A stretch of 64,000 bases of DNA from positions 148,185,077-148,249,076 of the forward strand of contig OY821518.1 of assembly GCA_963682025.1 (NCBI GenBank), written 5' to 3'. The notes beneath the pieces were generated by a model. The model worked only from the letters and a program-made list of their open reading frames with translations, ran no database searches and had not been told where the DNA came from. The stretch is from Cordilura impudica. Taxonomy: Eukaryota; Arthropoda; Insecta; Diptera; Scathophagidae. The position numbers were made by a program, and so were the translations under genes. Shown here in pieces: positions 52,773 through 63,889 of this stretch (position 1 is its first letter; each line of letters opens with the position of its first letter).

Positions 52773-53640
52773 TATTGTACAAAACAACTTATCAACTTTT
52801 CACTTTGCACTTATCATATTTTTCGTCAATTTGCAAAACTTTATGTTCCTGAGAACTATAAAATTTGATAAGTGAAAAGTTGAAATTGATAAGTGTAATT
52901 TTCAAAGTCTTTGAAATGTTTATATTCTCCTTGCAATTTCTGTTACACGTACGTTCTCTTGTGCAAAGTGCAAAGTTAATATTGAAAAGTGTAATATGAA
53001 AAGACTGAAAATAACTATGCTGTTTCGTTCCACAAAACTAAATTCTATTTTTGCACAGAAAATTTTGCTAAGTTTGTCAAAAATTTGCAAGGTAAACGAT
53101 CGCTTTACAAATTCATATTATTTTGTTCGACGATAGAGAAGACGACAAAACTTTAATTTTAAAGAGTGCTTTCATTTAAATCAAATCCAAGTTGATATCC
53201 CTGTCCCTCGCATAGGTCCATGTTTTTTGGGCCGATGCCTGTTGCAGGGATTGGGCCTTTTTCAAAACTTCCTCCCAGGCAGCCTGTTTATCTAATTTAT
53301 TAACCTTCAAAATGAAATGTAAACTTAAATATGTTCTAAATATTTACAAAAATTTTACAAAAAATACTGAATTTTGAAAACTAGCAAATAAACTATCTTT
53401 TTTTTTTTAATCACATGTAACATTGCAAGTTTTTTTCAAATTTTTTTTTGCGGCTCATATTAATAAGTTCTATTTAGCAATGCAAAGTAAAAAGTGATAA
53501 AGACAGAAATGCAAAGAGGATTAAGTGCTTCTTGGTATACTTTGCACACTAATTTTGCAGGAGAGAGTAAAGACGTTGCAAAGAGTGCAAAGACTTTGCA
53601 AAGAGGTTAAGATTTAAGCGAATTACGAGTAACTCAAGTG
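52773..53640. other. Region of repeated TTGCAAAG / AAGTGAAAAGTTG words, possible DNA-transposon remnant
   Basis: Inverted-looking text: CTTATCAACTTTTCACTTTG at 52788 against AAGTGAAAAGTTG at 52873, and TGCAAAG-rich text at 53480-53600. A short minus reading AAWEEVLKKAQSLQQASAQK (about 53280) hints at a Myb/SANT-like domain. Start GGGCCCTATTGTACAAA resembles Harbinger-type tips. Weak overall. Confidence 0.3.
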
Positions 53641-54884
53641 GCACTTACAATCTACTGAAGATGGAGCTTTTTCTTGATTAACAATTGGTTCTGATATACA
53701 TACATGAATACAAGCTTGCAGAAATTCGCAGTTGCGTGCACAAGCAAATAAGATGATTTATAATTCATAAATACTTTTTTTTATGAAAACTACACTTTTT
53801 TAAGAAATGGAAATCAATTAAATTTTCTTGTCTAGCCTGTTCCCAGATTTTTCCGAATGTCTTTCAACAAGCATTTGACACTGTTATTTGTAATGTCTTT
53901 GAAGGCATTCTTTCATTTTCTTTGAATATCTTTTATGTCATTGGCAGCAAGAATGATAGAACTAAAGATTATGCCATCCGATTTTTCCCCGTTATATGAT
54001 GTAGTATGTCCCTCGCAAGGGTTACCAAGTCTATTTCATGTGTGAAAATTATAAAATCTTGCGAAAAATTTATATTTTATGTGATAGTGTGCAACCCTCC
54101 AATTAAAATCGCTTTAACAGTTCTTCAAAAAATATTAAATCAGTTGTTGTTATAAATTACAAATTTCGCTTGTATTTTATTAAAAACAATATTAAAATAA
54201 TTAAAATTATTAAAAACTGTAGAATTAACTATTTTTCTTCAACTTAGGAATTAAAACACGTTGTAATTATGTACTCAGAAACTAATATTTATTTTAAATA
54301 TCTTCACTCGATGACTCCTCAAAGTATTCACCCCCTATTATGTAAGTCGATGTCGCGACATCACCTCGACGATATATTGATATTATCTATGTATGTATAA
54401 GTGTTGTGTCGATATTGTGAACCGTGCTACTAGCAGCCCATTCACTTATTTGTGTTTACTTATAGCACTAGCAGCTTACTTGGGTGTTTTCAAGGCAATT
54501 TTTTCATCTCTCGTGTCCTTAATCGCACGTTTTAGTCTTTTAATAACCTAGGACGATGTCCAGAATTTGGTATTTTATTTTTATTTTCTCAGTAATTACT
54601 CTGGATGAGCGTTCACTTTCAGTCAGAGCTTCTATGCTATTTTCGGTGTCTCTGCTAATTTAACTATTTTTTTTTCTTTATTGCATTGTGTAAAAGTAAA
54701 TGACAAGCTAAAAGAACCATGTAACGGTAAATTTGGAATTGCTCAGAAAAGTACAGCCTATTTTGATTTCACTCGTTCAAAACGTGCAAAACTGAGTGAG
54801 CAGTGATGTCATAAGTTTTTGGGCCATGTTGGCCATATCAGCCATTTCGGCACCAGCGAACGAAGACAAAAATACTCACCAAAC
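53641..54884. other. AT-rich stretch, nothing recognised
   Basis: No supported gene or repeat. Confidence 0.5.
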
Positions 54885-54892
54885 AGTAAAAG
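54885..54892. repeat. hAT-B target duplication, left
   Basis: AGTAAAAG, identical to 56721-56728. Confidence 0.9.
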
Positions 54893-55149
54893 CAGTGTTG
54901 CCATATTAGCATTTTAGTTGCTATATTTAGCAACTTTTTTGTTCTTTAGCATCCAAAATTTATAAAAAGATGCAAGATGCTAACTTAGCATCTTTTATTA
55001 ATAAGAAGTCTTTTTTCGATTTTTTTTCCCATTCCAATTCTTTTAATAAATATAACAAAACATTTTGAAATAGAAGAATGTAAACAGCAACAACAGTACT
55101 TAATGAATAAAAAATTGGAATGCCAAAAATATTATTGTATAAAAAAATG

Positions 55150-55669
55150 GCAAAGTTTTCAATACCAAACACACTAAGCCGGGTAAAGGAACCTATAACT
55201 AATATATTAGAAAAGTTGAAATTTAGATCATCTGAAACAGAAAAATTTCATATCCAATGAAGTTATATCAAATAACAATATTGGGATACAACACTGAATA
55301 CAACCTCTATATGGATTGAAGTTAATAATTTCGAAAATTCTATTGGCGAAAATCCAAATTGTATTGTCTTTATTAGTTTTGTCTTTCTCCAAAGCCGGAG
55401 TTGAACGTTTGTTTAGTTTAATGGCTTTAGTTAAATGGAAACTTTGCAATAGAACAAAATCCGAGTTGTTATGTTCTATAAATCGGACAGAAGAAGGTTT
55501 GAAATTGAAAAATGCGTGCTATTACACTTACAATATACAGAGCGATGTCGTTGATGAAAGTCGATCGTCAGAAAAATATCAGAGCCAACAAGAACTTGAA
55601 TATGAAAACATCACAGAAATATTAGATTCCATAAACCTGTTATATTTGAAATTAAAAAAAAATCTCTAA
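55150..55669 (+). pseudogene. hAT-B transposase C-terminal part (dimerisation domain)
   Basis: Reads KFSIPNTLSRVKEPITNILE, then after stops IWIEVNNFENSIGENPNC, then LLVLSFSKAGVERLFSLMAL with VKWKLCNRTKSELL, the hATC dimerisation block (usual L.LP.SN.GVERLFS). A tail rich in Glu follows. Frame change near 55315. The catalytic middle is deleted. Confidence 0.75.
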
Positions 55670-55904
55670 AATTAAAAATATTTAATTTAAAATTAAAAAA
55701 ATTCAATTTGATGTTAAAATATTACAGATGAAATTCGAAATATTTTTAATTAAAATTAAAAAAATTTAAATCGAAACTTGTGCTTTATATTAATTTTTAA
55801 AACCCAAAGAATTTATTAATAAGTATTTAATTTTTCAATAAAAAGGTAACGAAATTTGAAAAAATATTAGCATCTTTTTTGACTCCAGTACGTTTTAGCA
55901 TTTT

Positions 55905-56672
55905 TATACCCTATACCACTATGTGGTTTGGGTATAATGACTTTGTGCTGCTGCATCTTTAATTATACCGATCGAATCAGAATCACTTTCTGAGTTGATT
56001 TAACAATGTCCGTCCGTCCGTCCGTCCGTCCGTCCGTCCGTCCGTCCGTCTGTGTGTCCATGTAAAGCTTGTAATCAAACTGCAGGTCGCAAATATGAAT
56101 ATATTTTGATGAAATTTGGTATATAAGCTTTTATCGGCCATGGGATGAACGCTATTGAAATTGGTGAGAATCGGTCCATGTTCAGACCTAGCCCCCATAC
56201 AAATAACCCATATGAAATCGACATAAATTGCCATAAGATCCAAATTGTCATATAGATCTTACTCAAATTGGGTTTGTATGCGTTCATTACATCCACTAAT
56301 GAGTAGTCCAAAAATGATCCCTTTGACCCCATATAGAGCTGCTTCCCGATCTTCACTTAAATCTATTAATATACAAAAATATTGCACTGATTCTTCTCAA
56401 ATTTTGTTTGTACATATTTTTGCAAAATACAAGAGACTTTACCAAACATGATCAGGATCGGTCCATTTTTGGACCTAGTCCCTTTATAGATATAGCATCC
56501 GATATGAACTTTTTCATATCTGCAGCCAAAAAAATTAATAAAAATCCCACTCAAATTTGGTTTTTGCTTATTTACAATGTCCAGTTAGTTGGGCCTAAGA
56601 CATAGGGTTTCTAAACGCATGGTATAGGGTATCGTATAGTCGGTCTAGACCGACTATAATTTTCTTACTTGT
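55905..56672 (+). mobile_element. TATACCC-family repeat, copy E
   Basis: TATACCCTATACCAC... to TTTTCTTACTTGT with a perfect palindrome. The CCGT tract has nine units, longer than in the other copies (56009-56050). Nested in hAT-B. Confidence 0.85.
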
Positions 56673-56720
56673 TTTTGTTGCAATTTAGCATCTTTACAAT
56701 TTCAAATTATGGCAACACTG

Positions 56721-56728
56721 AGTAAAAG
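56721..56728. repeat. hAT-B target duplication, right
   Basis: AGTAAAAG, partner of 54885-54892. Confidence 0.9.
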
Positions 56729-56933
56729 TAAACGACAATTTCATTCAGTCTTAAGGCCTAGATAGCTACCCATAACCGTAACCAAACGTGTCAGCTGTTT
56801 TTTTTCTTTTACATGAAAAGCAATTAGAGCAGTTACCGAACTCAACTGTCACGTAACCGGAACGTCCCAACCTGTCGAAAATAGATTTTTGCTACGTTTC
56901 TGCGTGGCATTTCTGATTAGTTTTGTTCTTTTT

Positions 56934-57550
56934 ATACCCTCCACCCCAGTGTGCAGAGGTATATATAAGTTTGTCATTCCGTTTGTAATAATTAGAAAAA
57001 AAAATTCTGGACCCCATAAAATATATATATTTATGATCCTTATAACAAGCGGAGTTGATAAAGCGATGTCCGTCTGTCCATCTGTGGAAATCACGATCAC
57101 AAAACCAATCGGAGAGCTAGGATACTCGTTTGCATAAAATATGATTCGTTAACATCTTGAAAAGTTTGCTATTTAAAATCGTCCAAATCGGTTGATTAGG
57201 TCCCGAGTATTGACTGAAGAAGTAAAAAAATCAAAAAAATATAGGTTTCTGTATTGTTCTCGTTGTTATTCTAAATTTTGTATTGTTGTCATAGCTGGAC
57301 TTGTTGTTTTTATGGTTGTTGTGGTAATAATATAATAAAAACTAACCCTCAACTCTGGTAGAAAAATTTAAAAGTTTCCATTGTTTTGGCATCACACAAA
57401 AAATTAGTTAGATAATTTTTGTCATCGCCACGAGCCCGCCTGCAAAGTTTCAGATAGATTGGGTAACGGTAAAGGGGTTAAAAATCGATCCAAAATTTTG
57501 ACTACAAGCAGACACTACGAGCTAATATAAAGGGAGTAAAAATTCACCAA
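56934..57550 (+). mobile_element. Second TATACCC-type repeat family (TATACCCTCCACC)
   Basis: Starts TATACCCTCCACCCCAGTG, with GTCATTCCGTTTGTAAT and GTCCGTCTGTCCATCTGTGG blocks. These forms are common dispersed repeats in fly genomes. A partial relative is at 63890-64000. The 3' border is approximate. Confidence 0.55.
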
Positions 57551-59579
57551 CATCTAAAACGAATAATTCTATACTACCTGTTGTTAATAAAAAAAAACAA
57601 TGTAAATATACCGAAAAAAAATTTTATGTATTAATTTATATAAAGAAAACACAACAATAACATTTGATGTTGTATTTTGTGTGTGTAATATTTACATACA
57701 CATACATACATATGTATATTAAATAATAAAATAATATACATATACTCTATATATAGATATATGTATGTATATCAATCATAACTGCATGTTAGAAATAAAT
57801 CGGTATATTATTTTATTTATATAAAATTCTGCAATATTTTGTTTTAAGGAAAATACATTTCTTTTGCATTAACAGAGTGCCACTTCATTTTGCTCAGTGT
57901 GACTATGCAACAATAGATGGCGCCACAATTTTTATTCTAATTAGCTTTGCAATAGTTGATTCTATTTTAACATGAATGTCAACATTTTCAATTAGATATC
58001 AAACACAACAATGTTAAAAGTATACACAGAGCTGAGTAATGAAAAAGCAATGTGTTTTTTTTTTGCTTTAAAAACAGTTACATAAAATTATTATGCTGCT
58101 TTACCTACAAAATATCTGATTACATATAATTTTTAAAAATTGTTTATAATTACTAAAGCATTATTAATCACATAAATGCAAAATTGCACCTTTTAAATTT
58201 TGAATTCAAATTTAAGAAAATATCAATTGTAAAAACTTGAATTCAGATTTCCAATTATAAATTAGAAAATATCAATTGAATTTTAGAAAATCGTATTAAA
58301 CCGTCGGAAATAATAACTTGAAATTTAGAAGACATCAATTGAATTTTTAAAAAAATAAATTTTGTTCTTTAAACACAAATTGAAATTCCAAAAACACCAA
58401 ATATATTTACATTTAAAAATGTTTACATTTAAAAAAAATATTGCCATTCAGGAGACATTAATAGCATTAATTTTAATTCAATGAAGTTTAGAAAACCTCA
58501 AATGATATTTAAAAATTGCGAACATAAAAATTGTTACATAAATAAAGCGCAATTTGATGAGAATGTTATTTATATATTATTTTTCACAAATTTTTTGTAT
58601 AAATTTTTTGTGTTAAAGATGACTTCAGAATTTGATTTCATGGTAGGCAAAGTAAAACCGAAAAAATTTAAGATCGATAATAATATCCAGGTAGTAAGTA
58701 GTATTTGGAGTCAATAAATGAAAATATATTTTATTAACATAATTTAATTCAAAATCAAAAGTTGGCATCACTGGATTAGATTTTGTATTGTATTGTGTTA
58801 TTTTGTGTTATCATAAATGCGTGCGTGCATAGCCCGCCGACGCTCACGAGCACAACCAACCACATTCATAAACAGTAACAGTAACAGCACCGACTTTTTA
58901 AATATCTACCTTTACTCTATGATAAATATTTCTGGATCCAAGCATACCCCCAGTCTGAAATTTTTTGGAACTTTAGGGAAGGAACCAATCTTAAACATAT
59001 ATTTTTTTCAGATTTTTAAAATTGTCGTTTTTACAGCTATAGCCTGCCGAATTATAGGTCAAGAGATGTGACGTTTGACCTTTCAAAAAAAAAAAAAAAT
59101 CATGTATATCAAATTAAAGGTAATTTATTAACCTTTCAAATGCGACCTTTGTAAGTTGCGTCACTGTAATATTAATCAAGAAAATGATAATTAAGTAAGT
59201 ACAACTTTGTACATTTTTATAGTTTTTTCCGATATTCAAGACCTCATATTGCCGGATCCAGATGCGCCAGTGAACTTAAATTTAGGATTGTTCTTATTTC
59301 TCGGATACACTTTAATCCTGCCAAAATTCTGCCAATTTGGAAACAGTGATGTAAAAAACAGCCATATTTTAAGTTGAGTTCAGATGGTTTAACCCATGTT
59401 CTTTTATTTATTTATTCATTTATTTATACATATGTCTAAATGTATTTAAATGTATACGCATATTTAATATTTTAATTTAATATAATTTTTTTTTTAATTT
59501 AATTTTTTGAAATTTGTATCACATAAAATACTGAATTAAAAATAAAGAAATTTAACTAACTACAAAGTAAATATATAAT
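57551..59579. other. AT-rich stretch, microsatellites only
   Basis: 57690-57775 has TACATA/ATATAC runs. 58200-58400 repeats TAGAAAATATCAATTGAATT-like units. 58481-58717 is an open frame (MKFRKPQMIFKN...) of low complexity that I do not trust. No other feature. Confidence 0.45.
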
Positions 59580-60032
59580 GTCATATATACGAAGTACTGT
59601 AATAGTGAAAGCCTTGGAACTTTGTTTAGTTCATGAGTTATTTACTCAAAAAAAATGGGCGGAATCCGATCAGAGGCCGTGGTACCTCCCATACAAAGTA
59701 AATATAAAATGTCAAATATCTGAAGTACTGTTCATGAGTTATTAATGTGAGTAGTTCCATAAAAAATGGGCGATATTTAACCAGTGGGCGTGGTACCCCC
59801 CATACAAAGTAATTATTTAATATAACATAACTGGAGTACTATAATAATGAGAGTCTAGTGACTTTGTTTGAGTTCATAAGTTATTAATGTGAGTAGTTGC
59901 CCCAAAAAATGGGCGGAATCAGACTAATGGGCATGGCACCTCCTATACAAAACAATAGTTTTCTACAAAACGTATTGCCTGCTTTTTATTGCGTTACGAG
60001 GGGTGTAGCGAAGCGCACCGGGTCACTGCTAG
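59580..60032 (+). mobile_element. Helitron-like 3' end with ~120-bp tandem repeats
   Basis: Three diverged units (about 59580, 59710, 59823) each contain GAAGTACTGT-like, AAAAAATGGGCGGAAT and TACCTCCCATACAAA segments. The last is followed by a small hairpin-like GTGTAGCGAAGCGCAC, and the terminus ACCGGGTCACTGCTAG then T at 60033. CTAG followed by T after a hairpin is the known Helitron 3' terminus. The 5' end was not found. Confidence 0.6.
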
Positions 60033-60397
60033 TATTTTATAAATAGATTTTTAATAAAAATAAAGCAATCGTGTGGGATGAAGAATGGGAAAGTAGTTTT
60101 TTCTTATGTTTAAACGTGCTAAATGAAGCAGAGTGGCTGGTGTGAAACCATGCATTAAAAATGGTAAAGGCATTTAACCTTAATTTTTGGTAACATACCT
60201 CATTGACCTTTGAAATTTAATATATCTTTTTAAGTTTTGATATTTTGTTTGTGTTTTTGGAGTAAATGAATTACTTACTTATTTGATTGAATCAACTTCA
60301 AACTTATGGATAAAAAAATTAAATTTTCTTTACATTTTGTTTTACATTTTCAGAATGTAAGATTTAAAATTTTAAAACAAAAAAAAATATATATATA
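60033..60397. other. AT-rich spacer
   Basis: No gene seen. Ends in an (AT)n run that joins the first hammerhead repeat. Confidence 0.5.
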
Positions 60398-60439
60398 CTG
60401 ATGAGGGTTGGTGACTCTTCCCGAAACAGCTGTATAACC
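60398..60439 (+). ncRNA. Hammerhead ribozyme motif, first copy (5' truncated)
   Basis: Core CTGATGA (60398-60404), stem II (60405-60422), GAAA, stem III ACAGCTGT and cleavage triplet GTA, as in the second copy. The 5' strand of stem I is replaced by an (AT)n run, so only two stem I pairs remain and cleavage is unlikely. Confidence 0.55.
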
Positions 60440-60605
60440 TGTCATGCAGAATATACATAGATCAATTTTTGAAACAAATGTGCTAATGCTTTTACTTTAT
60501 TTAAAGTAAAAACATTTGATCTTGAGCCTGAACAATTTCAAACTCAATCATTAAATTGATAAAGATCGAAAATTAGATTTTTTATTTTTATAAAAAATAA
60601 TAAAA
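60398..60605 (+). repeat. ~210-bp direct repeat with hammerhead, copy 1
   Basis: Nearly identical to 60863-61070. Contains ATACATAGATCAATTTTTGA and a self-complementary CTTTATTTAAAG. Intervening DNA is 257 bp. Together they resemble a small retroelement with pseudo-LTRs. Confidence 0.9.
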
Positions 60606-60858
60606 TTAAAAATACGGAGGGCACGCCGTTAACGCTAAATGTAAGTTTAGCAAAAACAAATTGTTTTTCTTGTTTTTTCAAGACAAAAACAAACATGTAT
60701 ATTGTAGTATGCAATGTGTACTCGTATACAATCATATTTGTTTCAAAGTTGTTCTATTTTTAGTTTGTTATATTGGAAGAGGCTTAAATAGTATAACTTT
60801 TGCTTGAATTCTCATTTGGTTGTTTTCAGCAAATATATATGAATTTACTACTGCTTTT

Positions 60859-60905
60859 GGTTACTGATGAGGGTTGGTGACTCTTCCCGAAACAGCTGTA
60901 TAACC
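60859..60905 (+). ncRNA. Hammerhead ribozyme motif, second copy (complete)
   Basis: Stem I GGTTA/TAACC (60859-60863 and 60901-60905), core CTGATGA (60864-60870), stem II GGG..CCC with inner G-C and G-U pairs (60871-60888), GAA plus A-U closing of stem III ACAGCTGT (60892-60899), cleavage after A60900 (GTA). All conserved core bases are present. A very short stem III is known from hammerheads in Penelope-like elements. Activity is predicted, not shown. Confidence 0.75.
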
Positions 60906-61070
60906 TGTCATGCAGAATATACATAGATCAATTTTTGAAACAAATGTGCTAATGCTTTTACTTTATTTAAAGTAAAAACATTTGATCTTGAGCCTGAACA
61001 ATTTCAAACTCAATCGTTAAATTGATAAAGATCGAAAATAAGATTTTTTATTTTTATAAAAAATAATAAA
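60863..61070 (+). repeat. ~210-bp direct repeat with hammerhead, copy 2
   Basis: Partner of 60398-60605, then an (AT)n run at 61071. Confidence 0.9.
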
Positions 61071-61470
61071 ATATATATATATATAATTTTCCCATATTTA
61101 TCGTGAACTCAACTATTTCCCCTTTTAGTCATTTATATAAACATTCAAGCAAAACCTACACAAACCAATTAAATATCGGCATTGTGTTACGTCCATGGAT
61201 TTCGATCAGTGTAATAAATAACATATGCTCATAAACACTACTACTAACTCATTTCTCTCGATGGCCACTACTGATTTAGATAAGGAAGACTATGTAGACA
61301 AGAGAACTAGAGGTATAATGGGCAAAAAGTGAAAAAAGTAAATGGTTGATATTGTCTTTCAGAGAACATATAGGGAAAACGTAACAATTCAGTAAAATGC
61401 TGCATCAAAGCAACCTGCAAATAGTTTTTGAACAAAAAAAAAAAAAAAATAATTTACAAAATATTATGTA
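61071..61470. other. AT-rich stretch, nothing recognised
   Basis: No supported feature apart from the A run near 61433. Confidence 0.5.
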
Positions 61471-61960
61471 AATTCCACAATGATATGTAAAGGTAATATC
61501 GGAAGCTATTTTTATGTGGGACGAGCTCGAAAAAATGTACCGACCTGAACCATGGTGAAGTCAAATTTAGAAAAACCTGTGCAATATTTTGCATTTTATA
61601 GTTTTAAGTGAAGATCGGGTACTATAACTTAAAATCGTCCTACAGGTTCCAAAGTATAGATAATTTGGTGTAATAGGCGTACACAAACCAAATTTGACAG
61701 ATATCTATATGATAATTTTGATCTTAGGATAATACAAGTCGATCTCATGGAGTCATTTGTATGGACACAAACGGACGGACGGTCTTCACTAAATCGATTA
61801 TTAAAGATGCTCCTACAGAATTTATTTTTGGACTACTGATTTCAATAGCGTTCTTCCGATGGTCGATAGAAGCTTATATACTCAATTTCACCAAAATATA
61901 TTCATATTTGCGACCTTTAGTTTGATTCTAAAGTTTACGAGGTCAAATAGGCTTTGTAGC
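61471..61960 (-). mobile_element. Diverged, rearranged TATACCC-family fragment
   Basis: Shares GGACGGACGGTC, AATATATTCATATTTGCGACC and GATCGGGTACTATAACTTAAA-like blocks with the full copies, but in a shuffled order. Short ORFs here belong to it. Confidence 0.5.
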
Positions 61961-63099
61961 AACAAAAATCAGCGCACACTCAATACAGTCTCCCATAGAC
62001 ATTATAACATTTACTACAATAAAATACCCAGCAAAAATTTCGTAATAGCAACTCATTGATTTTTGCATTACCAATAATGACCTACCACTGCCCACTGCAT
62101 TGCTTCTAAAGTGAAAATAAGGAGTTACTAATAATGTGTTATACAGCTACTTATATTTCATGCCAGCACCTTGCATAGTGCATTACTTTCAAAGTGAAAA
62201 TAATGAGTTCCTAGGCAACTAGTTACCTCTATGACATCCCCGTGTTAAAATAATGAGCTTATCAGGCAAACTTCAACCAGTTACATCTCATTCTAAAACC
62301 CATTATTTGGTAATGTTTGTTTTTCCTGGGTAAATTTAAAATTACTTTAATTCATTCATTTATATAAAAATAATTGATGAAGCTCTATTCGAACTAACGA
62401 ACTATGTAACTTGTAAAACGAAATTGCTAACCAACAAATACAAAAACACAAAATCAAATTTTTTAAAAAATCCTTCCAATTTTACTTTTTTATTTATATC
62501 TTATGATGTAGAGGATGTAGGAGAGGATGACGACAATCAGCTACAATATACATATATCTATATACATATATTTTAAAATATTCCATTTAATAATTTTGAT
62601 TGCATGTTAATGGCGTTTGACCTTCCGCAAATAAAATTTAAAGTATGCCTCAATACCTTATAATAATAATAATAGTATCCAATGAAGACGGTATGTTAAT
62701 AGATATTGATACATCGTAAGAACGAAATAAAAAATTGCATTTAATGATTTTGCAATAAGTTAAAAGCGTACTTATTACAATATGTCGTGTTTGTGTAAAA
62801 ACATTATTTGGGCTCAACAAATTAACCTAAATTTTTTCCTTGTACTTATTCCCCACACAGTCCCTAGTATTCTAAAGAAAACTTGATCACCTAAAATAAA
62901 ATTGGAAACTTAAACAAACAATAAAAATTTTAAATTTTGATTGAATTTTTCTCGTAAAAAAATACTTAATCGCGAAAATACCAATTCGTAATGCTCGTTT
63001 TGAGGCATTATCTAATCGTTTAATTTAAAACTAAAGGGTATAGACCTAAATTTCACATAAACTTTTAAATTATAAATATATCATCACAGCCAGCTGATT
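61961..63099. other. AT-rich stretch, nothing recognised
   Basis: 62030-62300 has several ...AATAATGAG..., ACCAGTTAC-like words. No gene seen. Confidence 0.4.
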
Positions 63100-63288
63100 C
63101 TAAATAGCATGGTGTCTTACCAATGCTTTATAATTTTGTGCATTTAAAATTCCAAGGTCTATTAGCACTGCACGCTTCCATATTTTTGTAGGTTTACCCC
63201 TTCCTCTAATCCTCCATCTTGCATCAACCGTAACTATTTTAATAAAGGCTTCTTCAGACATGCAGATAACATGTCCAAACCTCCGGAA
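63100..63288 (-). pseudogene. LINE ORF2 C-terminal tail
   Basis: An open 62-residue frame: FRRFGHVICMSEEAFIKIVT, GRGKPTKIWKRAVLIDLGIL and NYKALVRHHAI, then stop at 63100-63102. The GH-R/C-M...RGKP pattern matches the C-terminal region of RTE-like and other LINE polymerases. No upstream RT remains. Confidence 0.6.
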
Positions 63289-63889
63289 GAATTTTAATTA
63301 GAAAAGAAAATAACTGAAAAGATGCAATTAAAGAATTAACAAACTTAAAAAACCACATGCTAACTAATCACAAATACACATATTAGTTGCAATTCAAAAA
63401 TTAATGGGATTTATCTAATTGGGATTGAAGATTAATATGTTGTTTGCGATAATATGGAGTGGAAGAAGAACAACTTGCAATATATCGAATTATATTAAAC
63501 ATAACTTAAGAACAAAATAATGATTATATCGTATTCTTTATGAAATTATTTACAATTTTATATCGAATAGTATGCTGGAAAAGATCATCTGCACATAATA
63601 AAAAACCAATTTGAAATTTGAAGCCAACTTCGCTCTGAAAAAACTCAGCTTTTTTTTTTAAATCAAATATGTATCAAAAACAAATGACGAAAATACTCAT
63701 AATTGAATATTGATTTCGATTCTTGGTATCAATATTGTTTCTATTTAATATGAGACGATGCATATTTATTGGCAAACATATACGTGGGTCGTTCGCTAAC
63801 TATTGTAAAAAAGAATAAGTTTTTCAAAAGATCAAATGCTGTCGTTTTTTTAGTTATAGTGCCAGTGAGTAATTATAAATCTACTCCTG
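63289..63889. other. AT-rich stretch, nothing recognised
   Basis: No supported feature. Confidence 0.5.

Larger units (their letters stand above)
54893..56720 (+). mobile_element. hAT-B DNA transposon, exact ends, mostly deleted
   Basis: TIRs CAGTGTTGCCATA at both ends (13 of 13) and perfect 8-bp duplications, the hAT signature. About 1060 bp remain after removing a TATACCC repeat (55905-56672). It contains the C-terminal part of a transposase. Confidence 0.9.

Noticed and set aside
58481..58717. A small protein gene (78 residues, Lys/Phe-rich)
   Set aside because: Low-complexity AT-rich frame with no relative or motif.
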